Positions 1 through 8,300 of a stretch of DNA of 11,178 bases are shown here, piece after piece (the stretch's first letter is position 1; every line of letters starts with the position of its first letter). Both the position numbers and the translations under genes were made by a program. This stretch comes from Chloromonas sp. AAM2. Its lineage: Eukaryota > Chlorophyta > Chlorophyceae > Chlamydomonadales > Chlamydomonadaceae. The notes beneath the pieces are model-generated. The model had not been told where the DNA came from and made no database searches. It worked only from the letters and a program-made list of their open reading frames with translations. The stretch lies in assembly GCA_004335635.1 (NCBI GenBank), contig QAXH01002205.1, positions 1 to 11,178 on the forward strand, read 5' to 3'.

Positions 1-560
1 CGGGGGGCATGGCCGGGGTGGTGGCGGCGGTGCAGGCGGCGGCAGGCAAGGGCGTGGCAGGGGACGGCGGCCGGGTGGGGCCTGTGCTGCAGGAGCACAG
101 CCGCGTGTGGGTGGGGTGCTTGCCGGCTGTGAGCAGCGAGGTAAGAGTGACAGGACATCACAATGCTCTCCACGCTTCAGTCGTTGCTGACGTGATTGCA
201 TGTTACATTCCACCTGTCACCTGCTATGCCCTACCGTTTTCTTGACAAGTTGCCTTGTGTTGTTGTGAAACCTGCTGCGCAACTTTCTGAACTTTTCTAT
301 ATAGGAGACATAACTATTGTTCATTGCCTGTGCAGGATGCCATGGGGCCCGGCTCCACGTTGGGCACACCTGCAGATGCTCCTCAGGTGGGCCCCGGCTC
401 CGCACCCCTCAAGCCACACAAGGCCAGCGCACACCCATATGTAGCACGGCGGCGGCAGCAGGCGGCTGCTCAATCGTTGAGACAGGCAGAGGGACATGCT
501 TCAGCGCTCATACCTGGAAATATGGAATATGGTTCCCCAGCCGACAGAAACGGTGATTGA
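1..560 (+). CDS. 3' end of an unrecognised gene (two last exons, partial)
   Basis: Two exons fit together in phase 0. The first runs from the window edge to 140 and ends GAG|GTAAGAG, a strong splice donor. The second starts at 336 after TGTGCAG and ends at a TGA at 558-560. The 195-base intron lies between them. Together they give about 120 residues. The first 46 are very rich in Ala, Gly and Val, followed by a more structured stretch, HSRVWVGCLPAVSSE. The second exon gives 74 residues that are Pro/Gly/Ala-rich, with a basic ARRR patch and a Gln/Ala run, which looks like a disordered C-terminus. No domain is recognisable, so I give no function. GC-rich codon use in the first exon matches the kinesin exons on the other strand and supports real coding. 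The start lies outside the window. A different splice inside the second exon (CTCAG|GTGGGC near 390) cannot be excluded. Confidence 0.5.
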
Positions 561-778
561 ATAGGAGAGCAACAGTCAGTAAAAACAAAGATCTTTGCCA
601 TTCTGGGAGCATTGGACGGGTTTATGTGGTGACTGTCCGTGTGTCCTGATGTATTGACTGATGGGAACTATTGTGTGATGAATACTAGCTACGTTTCTTG
701 CTGTGAGTCACACTGTGGGTCATGCTGTGTGTGTGTGTTCAAAAAGTCATTGTGTTGGTCCACAACCAATTGAACTAA
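561..778. other. Intergenic / probable 3' UTR, with a short TG repeat
   Basis: This follows the stop codon of the left-hand plus-strand gene and is probably its 3' untranslated region. It is T- and G-rich and contains a (TG)6 run at 726-738. No coding signal is seen. No TGTAA, the usual green-algal polyadenylation signal, and no AATAAA occurs in it. In-frame TAA at 776-778 closes the frame just before the long open frame that follows. Confidence 0.5.
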
Positions 779-793
779 GTGGTGCCACTGCAA

Positions 794-820
794 ATTGTCC
801 CGGAACTGGCAAACATCTTT
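794..820 (+). repeat. 27-base dispersed block, copy 1 (inverted copy at 3352-3378)
   Basis: Reads ATTGTCCCGGAACTGGCAAA and on to 820. The reverse complement of 3352-3378 matches it at 23 of 27 positions. A TGGTG lies the same distance before both copies. Read in the frame of the long plus-strand ORF both copies encode I-V-P-E-L-A-N-(I/V)-F. Three of the four differences fall at third codon positions and the fourth changes Ile to Val. Outside this block similarity fades quickly. It may be a fragment of a mobile element or a short conserved coding piece. Confidence 0.6.
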
Positions 821-918
821 TGTTTCTGTCGGTATAATAGTCGATATACGTTACAGTGGGCCCTGCCAGTGTCTGCGTGCCTGTCAGGCAAGTCTGTTGG
901 AAGCAGTTGCCATGCGTG

Positions 919-936
919 GTACCAGACGTCTGGTAC
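919..936. repeat. 18-base perfect palindrome
   Basis: GTACCAGACGTCTGGTAC equals its own reverse complement and has no spacer. The flanking bases do not extend the symmetry. It lies inside the long open frame. It could be a dimeric protein-binding site or part of an element end, but nothing else in the sequence supports either reading. Confidence 0.7.
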
Positions 937-997
937 TTTTGCTGTGAAAACGCCCTGTGCTTGGTTGGCTTCCTTACAGTCCTGGAGCATTGTTTCT

Positions 998-2008
998 ATG
1001 GATTTTTGCGCTTATGCAGCTCATCTGGGGTGGTTGCACATGCCAATGGTGCAGTTTTTGTCATCAAGACCATGCCTGTGGTCTTCGTTGATGAGCGGCA
1101 CGATGCTGCCCAGTCCCCATGAAGGACTGGTGTTACGAGACAAGGGCAGGACTTGCGTTTTCAGTTTGGCTGGGGTAAGAAAGTGTCGCACGCGGCCTTC
1201 CCTCGCCGGTCATTGGCCGACTTGCTGGCCCAGGGAATCGCAGGGCGACGCTTCAAACATCCACGGGCTACACTTGAAGGGCGATGGCCACAGGGGCAGT
1301 ACCGTGACGGCGTTTTTCCGTGGCTTCGCTGATACATTCGAAAGCTTGCGCGACGCTAGCCGCCTTATCGCTGACCGCATTCGTGTTTGCAAGTTTCGTT
1401 TGTTCACAAAGCTCTCTGTCCAACAATTGGTAGCAAACCTCAGGAAGTTTCGGACACCTTCAGGAACCTCCCGACCAGAATCCTTCTCGAAAGCTTGTGA
1501 GCTGCCTGGGCAGAAGCTTGCGCGAAAACCTGTGCAGCCCTATTTTCTTGCATCGGCCACTGTTGGATTGATGCGCCCACTGTGTATACCAAGCTTCTTT
1601 CGAAGTAGCGCAGTGGCATGCAGAGATGCACAACCGAATCACCGTAACCGCGCGCAAGCTCCCACGAGCTCAGTCATACCTTCTTCAGAACTGTCAAAAA
1701 GCCTTGAAAACGAGGGGGATTGGGTGTTGGGAACTTCTGCTGCTTTAGCCAGTTTTGCGGCCTGTAACATTTTCAAACATTTTCTGGGTTTTGGCCCTGG
1801 ACTCGACACAGTGTGTAAAGGCTGTTCGCAACGAATCGCAAGATTGCGACTTGATTCGCTTAGTCTGGAATCTCCGGTGCCTGCGCGACCTTCACATGCG
1901 CAGTTCGCGACTACCGCAAAACAGTTGACCTCCACAAATTTCATACTTCAATCAGAACACCCATTGTCAGCTACAGACAAAGATTCAGAGGCAAACGGTT
2001 TTGCGTAA
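998..2008 (+). CDS. Long uncharacterised open frame, possible gene or element-derived ORF
   Basis: From the first ATG (998) to TAA (2006-2008) the frame is open for 336 codons. The frame is already open from 779, just after an in-frame TAA at 776-778, so 410 codons pass without a stop, which is unlikely by chance at roughly 50% GC. The upstream part could be a 5' exon instead. A splice acceptor-like CCTTACAG ends at 978 and a donor-like GGGGTAAGA sits near 1173. The product would be Cys/Trp-rich at its N-terminus, with an Arg/Lys-rich, helix-prone stretch at about residues 109-151 and a Ser-rich C-terminus. I recognise no family. Codon use is less GC-biased than in the kinesin exons, so it may be element-derived, young or decaying. 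The opposite strand in the same region has a frame with only about five stops over 390 codons, which also reads as protein-like, so the coding strand is not settled. Confidence 0.33.
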   Translation: MDFCAYAAHLGWLHMPMVQFLSSRPCLWSSLMSGTMLPSPHEGLVLRDKGRTCVFSLAGVRKCRTRPSLAGHWPTCWPRESQGDASNIHGLHLKGDGHRGSTVTAFFRGFADTFESLRDASRLIADRIRVCKFRLFTKLSVQQLVANLRKFRTPSGTSRPESFSKACELPGQKLARKPVQPYFLASATVGLMRPLCIPSFFRSSAVACRDAQPNHRNRAQAPTSSVIPSSELSKSLENEGDWVLGTSAALASFAACNIFKHFLGFGPGLDTVCKGCSQRIARLRLDSLSLESPVPARPSHAQFATTAKQLTSTNFILQSEHPLSATDKDSEANGFA

Positions 2009-3282
2009 GTTATATCCGAACCAGTGATCACTGACAGAGCGTAGGACGCCCCTGGTATTATAAAGATCGTTGTCTCTGATCAGAGTTGTGGCGTTTTTGT
2101 ATACGCTCGGCCAACCACCGTGTGTTCTGTCGTCAGTGCCCTTCTCATGTGCATAACCTATCTGGTGTTAGTGGTTGGATGCAAACCACCTGAACAGCTG
2201 AAGAGCTGAAGGCAAATCACAATGCAAAAAATGCATCCACTACTCTCCGGAGTCCACCTTCAGGGTTTTGTGTTCTTGTTGGATCTGCTGGAGGCGGGAT
2301 CCAAGTGCAGGGCCACAGGTAACCGCCAGCAGGGCTTCATATTGAGGGGCCAGGGCTCTGTTTTGAAGGCTGCTGCCCCACTGCCTTGCTTGCAATCCAC
2401 GCCTGGGACTAGCGGATGTGCACCTAGTACAAGAAAATGGTGGGGACCAGAAAAGTTGATGTCATCAACAGTACTAACTGCTCACACAGACCAACATGAC
2501 TGAACAAACAGAAGCGTGTGCATGGCAGCTTTAAACGCTTGGCTTGCAATGGCTGCAGCTTGCTGCACCAAGTCTTTGACTCTAACTCTCCAGATTCCCA
2601 GCCATGGTCGTCTGCTTGATGCCAACAGCTTCAGGAGGCACGGCTCCTGCACACTAGAGATTTGCACCTGCAGCGGTCCCGTGCGGCACCTGTGCTCTCA
2701 AACATAGCGTTTGTATACCATTGAGTGCTTTTGCGGTGACGCTCGATTGAGTCAAACCCTTGGCCCAAGGAGACAATCTGCTGCTCCGCTGTACAAGGCA
2801 TTGATATACTTCGAGGTCAGCAGTCACGGATTAGCTGCACATTAATTCAGAAGAATGAATAAGTATATCACGATGATGTTCAACCAAGAATTCGAAGTCG
2901 CAGCATAGCAAGTTACAGTCGCCTGTTGAGCATCAAGCGGAGCCTATGGTAAGCCGCTGCACTTGATCTCAAAGCGCTGTGCTGCCGGGTGTAAATGCCC
3001 CATGTGTTGTCTGCCAGCAAAGCGAGTCCTGTCTCTGCCTGTTCAATTTGTGATGACCAGACTTACTGGACTCGTTCGCGTGACTCACGTGCGGAGTGGT
3101 AGTGGCAGGGATACGGCTGGAACTCAAGCACCTGCTTATGTGTGTGTGAGGAGGGCCCATGGGTCAAAGGTGCAAAGTTCAACAGGAGGGCCGCTGAGCA
3201 TCGTTGCGTCGTGTGTAGCAACACGCATGCAGCTCAACAGCTGGTATGAAGAAGCCCCAACCTCAGTGTATCGGGTCACACT

Positions 3283-3318
3283 GTCAGCAGAGCACCTGGA
3301 GTCAGCAGAGCACGGAGT
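3283..3318. repeat. Tandem duplication, 18-base period, two copies
   Basis: The 13 bases GTCAGCAGAGCAC occur at 3283-3295 and again at 3301-3313. The last five bases of each 18-base unit differ. It is probably replication slippage, and no function is implied. Confidence 0.75.
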
Positions 3319-3351
3319 CACCTCATGTGTGGCCTCAGGCACGTGTAAAAG

Positions 3352-3378
3352 GAAAACGTTTGCCAGCTCCGGGACAAT
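3352..3378 (-). repeat. 27-base dispersed block, copy 2 (inverted relative to 794-820)
   Basis: The reverse complement begins ATTGTCCCGGAGCTGGCAAA and matches copy 1 at 23 of 27 positions. On the minus strand it lies in a small hydrophobic open frame, with residues ALVLWGIVPELANVFLL around the shared block. That frame opens after a TGA at about 3420 and closes at 3136. The frame is short and has no recognised family. The copies are about 2.5 kb apart and point towards each other. Confidence 0.6.
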
Positions 3379-4176
3379 GCCCCACAACACCAGTGCAGCC
3401 GATGTGGTGGTGTGTTTGCCTCACCGCTCACAGGGGTTAGTGACCTAGGTGAAACAGGACTTGCCAATTTGAGATGTGGAGCCCTGTCGTGGAGCCTTAT
3501 GCTGGACCGTGTTCATCATTTACGCTGAATATGGGGCTCATCCTAGACAGTATGCTCTGGATCAGTAAGATGTATAGGATTTGAATGCTGATCCGCTACA
3601 CGACAGGCGGTGCAGCTGAGGTTGGAAGGAGTCATGAGTGTTGAACCTAGCCCAGCCCAGTGAGGGTAGGGTTAACAATAACCCGAAACGGTAACTCGCA
3701 AATGGTGGTTGCCACAACCTGGCGGCTAGGCGGGTACAAACGATGGAACACTGGCGTGCAGTGCTCAACTTGTGCTTAGGCAGTTAGGCTTGTACTTTTA
3801 CTAATGCTGCTGTCGCTACTGATCTCTTACGTCGACTTTGACCGCATGCATTTATGAAGTGCTGTCAATGTGCGATGCCAGGACATGGGTTAGCATTGAG
3901 CCACGCACAAAGCACGTTGAATGCTGGACATGTGACATGGGCCTGTTTCAAGCGCATTGAGCGTATTGGAATCCACGGACATTGGACATTTGCATAAGCA
4001 TGCATGGTACAATGTGCCGAGACGTTTTATATACTTTGGCGAAGCTTGCATCCAAACGGTCCACAGCATGTTGTTGTTGGCAAATTGCCAGGGGTGTCCT
4101 ACGCTCTGTGTAAACCTTTGGCTGACACGAACATAACTTCCGCAAAACCGTTTACCTTTATGTCTGTCGCTGCCAA

Positions 4177-4212
4177 TGATTGAAGTATAAGTGCCCTGAT
4201 TGAAGTATAAGT
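4177..4212. repeat. Tandem duplication, 20-base period, two copies
   Basis: TGATTGAAGTATAAGT is found at 4177-4192 and again, identical, at 4197-4212, with four bases between the copies. It lies just after the stop codon of the candidate minus-strand exon at 4217-4366, where it would be 3' untranslated sequence if that exon is real. Confidence 0.8.
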
Positions 4213-4216
4213 CTGC

Positions 4217-4366
4217 TCAGATAAGCAGCTGCTGGCGCCGCATGGCGTTGCTGCGCTCCTCCATGGTCAAGCCCCTCACATCCCATGCAAGGTCTGCATT
4301 GCCCAAGCTGACGGACATGAGGTATTCTGAACCTTGGAACGCGTTGTAAATTGCTACTGCATTCTC
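4217..4366 (-). CDS. Candidate terminal exon of an unknown minus-strand gene or pseudogene
   Basis: After an acceptor-like ATGCCAG, the minus strand reads 49 codons and then TGA (4217-4219). The peptide looks like real protein: residues 1-20 begin ENAVAIYNAFQGSEYLMSVS and the C-terminal part has LAWDVRGLTMEERSNAMRRQ. Its third-position GC rises toward the end, as in the kinesin exons. The frame stays open back to a TGA near 4411. No upstream partner exon could be found in the 590 bases between here and the end of the kinesin gene. It may therefore be a gene fragment, a pseudogene, or chance. I do not recognise the family. Confidence 0.25.
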   Translation of the reverse strand, partial: ENAVAIYNAFQGSEYLMSVSLGNADLAWDVRGLTMEERSNAMRRQQLLI

Positions 4367-4955
4367 CTGGCATTCTTGTGGTGTTGCAGCAGGCTGGCAG
4401 CCGTGTACGTATCAAGCGCCTTGTTTTGTTTGAATTGGCGCGGCAGCGTGCTTGTAACATATGAACACAGGACGGGTGCTTTGGGTGCTTGAACCGCAAA
4501 TGTCAAGCTAGAAGCCCAAAAGCTACTCATGTCATGAGATCAATCGACAGTGCAATACAAGGAAGTGCAATAAGGGCACTGTGTTGTGTTGAGGCCAGCA
4601 GATCACAGAGCAAGCAAGACCGACTGTCAAAAGAAGTTTTCAAATAGGCAACGATAGCCAGTTCTAATTCCCGTCTCTTTGTCCGACGACACAAGATGAA
4701 TGTTTGGACATCCTGCGCCAGGCTCAGTCCCTGTGACTGAGCGCACGCTCGCATCACAATGAATTGCATTTTTCCACTGCGCAGTCTAACAGAATTGTTC
4801 AGCAATCAGTGGTGCAGGGCAGCCTGGTTTTCAATACCATCAACCTGACTTGAGCATGTTTCCAACTCTGTCCCTTCTGACGGCACATGTGACGCATCGT
4901 CATCGCCTCTAGTACACTCGTCATGTTCGCTGTGCAGCCCACGTCACTGGAGTCA
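4367..4955. other. 3' flank of the kinesin gene, no clear gene
   Basis: This lies directly downstream of the kinesin stop codon and probably holds its 3' untranslated region. A 92-codon minus-strand frame at 4527-4805 has no recognisable features. No TGTAA on the minus strand is present between the stop codon and about 2917, so the poly(A) site cannot be placed. Confidence 0.45.
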
Positions 4956-5369
4956 TCACTGTTTGGTCCTCTTGGCCGCTTGTCCGAGTGCCGCAGAAGC
5001 CGGCGGGCGTTTCGCGCCGGTGCCTCCATTGCTGCCGTACATGCTCATCCTCTTGGCTGCTGGCTCGGCGACTGACCCAGCCCCGCTTGCGCAACCTCCT
5101 GCCACCCTAGCAGGCCCGGGAAGGCTGAGTCGCTTGACATCCTCACTCACGCTCCGTGGAAGGGTGCTCCCGCTTGCCCCGCCTTGCATTCCAGAGGAAG
5201 AGACAGCGGGACCTGTGGCACGGCGCACCGCTGTGCCTTTGCCCGCGCCCTGCTCGCACCCGTTGACCTTGGCAGCGAATTTGAGCGAACAAAGCGTCTC
5301 GTAGGCTGAGGCGGGCTCGGGGTTCACGTTGACGAACATGAGCGTCTTGCCCTGGCCGCCCAAGCAAGG
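4956..5369 (-). other. Last kinesin exon: motor end and basic C-terminal tail
   Basis: Exon 18 encodes residues 764-900. It starts with [19 protein letters not shown], the final motor strands, and reaches KVNGCE (797-802), where ATK-type motors end. The remaining 98 residues are Gly/Ala/Ser-rich and basic, with AKR at 868-870, 882-884 and 895-897, the last inside AAKRTKQ at the very C-terminus. PAAKR resembles a short nuclear import signal. KRLS and KRMS are basic-directed phosphorylation-like sites. These functional readings are inference. Confidence 0.85.
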
Positions 5370-8300
5370 CTGCGCACAAGACGAGCGCACGCCAACATTG
5401 CATCAACATACAAATACATGAGCCGCAATCAGGTGAGTAATGATATCTGCGAGTAAGGATATGCAAGAAAAATGCTTTCGTATCTCTTGCGCCTCTCCCC
5501 ACCTGCAAGAGATACGTGAGCTTTGAGTTGCGGTATGGAACATGTGCGCTCTTGGTGCTCAGCGCGGCGAAGATGTCACCAAGCGCGCTCAGCGATTGGT
5601 TGATGGCACAGGCCTCTTTCTTGCGCGCATCCTCCGCCTGGCTGCGATCCAAGCGCTCACTGCAGGACAGAGCGAACATCACGTCAAGGTTCGGCATCAT
5701 TGGGGGTGCTTCCATTGAGCGCCCCGGGGTATTAATGAAGAGCGCCGGTACTAATGTAGGGCGTCGGTAGTGACATCAACAGGAGCAACATGAGTACCAC
5801 AATGCACCCATGCGTTACCAGTCATTGCCGGGTATCATTCTTTGTTTTTGACTTTTACCTTCCTGCCAGGTCGACCAAGCAGAGGCATCCCTGAAGCTGC
5901 GTGCCCGAGGGCGGATGTGCTCCCTTGATGTACAGCATGAACACGCAATGGCTGCGAGAGGACTCGGCGTTCATGGCAGTGGCCTCGCAGGCCCGCGATG
6001 CACTGGCACGGCGCAACAGAACCTCCGCAGCCGCAGCATCTGTGACAGGAGCCTGCAGAGCACGAATTTCGCACGAGTCAGCCAAATAAAACGCAATGCA
6101 CACAAAGATCGGTTTGTGCCACATTGTGATTGCGACAGCAGAAAAACAAGACAGCCTGTTGTGGCATTCACACACCTTGGTCACACCAGTCACGGTTGTG
6201 TGCCCGCCGCTCGGGTCATGCTTGATGGCCGATTGCTCGTTGATGTAGGGTGCTGATGGCCCGGCCAGCAAGTCCCGGAGCGCATTGTTGTACACCTGCA
6301 TGCGAAGGTGCGTTTACTCCTTAGGGTTATGCGACAACTGATCAACGGCGCAACAGATCAAAACTCAGCGCGCTTCTGCTCTGCACTTGTACTCGTTTAA
6401 CCGCGTACCTCTATGAAGGACGCTTCCATGCTGTATTCCCACTCGGCTTGCTGTTGGAGAACTGAAGCTGTGGACAGGATCTGAAAGGCAGAGGAGCACA
6501 TGATTGAGCAAAGGCAGACACTATCTCCCTCAGTACCATGGCAAAAGCTGCCTGGGTTTTGCATACTGGGGTATTGATCTGACAGCAAGCCATGAATTAT
6601 AGCGATTGTGACGAGCATGGCAGTGAGAGAACTTCAGACCTCTGTGAGGCGGGCATGATGCTTCCGGGTCACACTGCTCTTGCTATGGAAATCCAGTGAC
6701 TTGGAAGAGCGCTTAAACCGTTCATCTCCATGCGAGCTTTGACTTCATGCTCTCTGTCAACCTTCAAGCCCTGTTCGTCTCTCACCTTTTCCACCGCCCG
6801 AGGTATGATGCCCCTTCCTGCAGAGTCATCCGTGCCCTGCATGGTGTAGGTCTTGCCAGCGCCTGTCTGACCATAGCTGAACAGGCACACGTGGTAACCA
6901 TCCAGGGCGGACTGAACCAGTTCGGATACGCCAGAAAACACCTGCAGACAGCATCATGGATTGTGATGTGTCAATTGCATTCACAGGATTGTGCCACAAA
7001 CGCCCATAGCTTGATCAATCAATGGCCTAGTCCAAGCTGTTGCTTCTATGCCCTTCTTCTGCCTGAACTACTTATGACATCCCTTTCTTTGGCTCGTGGA
7101 CAATTCTGGGCCTGCCATGTGGCTCAGTGCTTGCCCTAACGCTCCCAGCATCATGTCTGCATTTCATCGAGATAGCCTACGTAGCCAAACCTTCGTATGC
7201 ACGTCCGCCCGCTCTCCTATCTTCATGCCCACTAGCCAGCTCCTACCTCCTCCTGTGGGGTTCCTGGAGCGTACACCCTGTCATAGGCGAAGGGGTGATC
7301 CTTGCCCTCCACCTGGATGTTCACACTGCACTGGTCGCTCGCGCACCGCACCACCGGGGAGGGATGGGGCCGCACACGGCAGTACACACGGATCTGCATG
7401 TAAACACGAGCACAGTAGAGTTGAGTACTGGGAGATAACACAGTCTTCTGCGCTGGAAATTGTTCAAGTTGACTTTGTTGTTGTTGACAAGGGTGCAGTG
7501 GTGACCAGTAGGTCACCGGCAATGTCCCATCCCCCTTGCCCCCGCTGAGCAGTCCTCCCCGGACTGAAGGCCATGTAAACAACAACAACAACAACAACAA
7601 ACGCGAGCAAGCTGGTGAGCCGCCTGTCTGCAGTGTTCTGTCCTGTGTTGCAACAACGGCTCTGCCCGTGAGAGACACGAGCTGCATGCAGATCTGGCAA
7701 CCTACCCAGACTGACGCACCCAAGCCGCCCCAGCGAACCTGCAACCTAGTCTATCTTTTATTCACGCACATTTCCTCGCAACGAAACCAATTCGTTGTGC
7801 AGCTTACGCCGCGTAGCTTCTGCCGTAGCTGCCGCCCCTTGCAGCGCAGATATCCGAGAAAGCAGGCTCGCCACCACGTCCCGCTGGCCGCCAGCCTCGC
7901 CCAACACCTCCTTCAGAGCAGCAAACTCCCCTGCAATAGCAAACCAGACAGCAAACAACGAATGAGTGGCTCATCGCCATGGTGGCAAAGTCACGACACG
8001 AGCACAGTCTATGGTCAGGCCAATAGCGTAATATGAATAACGCATGCCGCCCTCACCTTCCAGCACTGCCAGTCGCTCGTCCTTCCCTTCCAGCTCCTTC
8101 CGCAACTCCTGCAGCTCACTGCCCAGTCGAGCCGCGTCCTGAGTTGCGGCCTGGACCTTGGACTCCGCCTCTTGCAGCACACCGTCGTTGAATTCCGCCT
8201 GGCAACGGCACATATGAGGCAGGGATACACGAGGTTTGAATCAAGCCGTGCTCCCAACATTGCTCCCTGTTCCAGTGCGTGTGGCACCTACATCTCGTCA

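Larger units (their letters stand above)
2009..4216. other. 2.2 kb stretch with no recognisable gene
   Basis: Only short open frames occur. The longest, on the plus strand (ATG at 3002 to 3448), is Cys/Ser/Val-rich, looks unlike a known protein and overlaps the inverted repeat copy at 3352-3378. A minus-strand patch at about 2240-2423 is protein-like and is reported as a finding only. There is a short tandem duplication at 3283-3318. I saw no tRNA, rRNA, terminal-repeat-bounded element or known transposase motif. Composition is close to neutral, unlike the kinesin exons, so this is probably intergenic or decayed element sequence. Confidence 0.5.

Noticed and set aside
3002..3448. Plus-strand open frame of 148 codons
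   Set aside because: Composition is Cys/Ser/Val-rich without domain features. It contains a tandem duplication and reads the inverted block on the strand where its codons are less conserved.
3669..3684. Small hairpin GGGTTA-ACAA-TAACCC
   Set aside because: A 6-base stem is common by chance, and it has no neighbouring gene end or element border. GGGTTA here is not a telomere array.
5143..5715. A 190-codon minus-strand frame spanning the exon 17 region
   Set aside because: Only 5503-5659 aligns to kinesin. The rest is read-through into introns 16 and 17 and a shifted frame of exon 18. The splice sites on both sides restore the family sequence.
6481..7246. Introns 12 and 13 both 305 bases long
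   Set aside because: Their ends share no sequence beyond splice signals, so equal length is coincidence and not duplication.
7096..8036. Plus-strand open frames of 150 and 166 codons opposite the kinesin
   Set aside because: They lie antisense to exons 10-12 and introns 10-11 and show no family features. They are explained as shadows of GC-rich exons and the AAC repeat.
8215..8260. T-loop-like GATTCAAACC on the minus strand, possible tRNA
   Set aside because: The flanking bases do not form a T stem, and no acceptor or anticodon arm fits. It lies inside kinesin intron 9.
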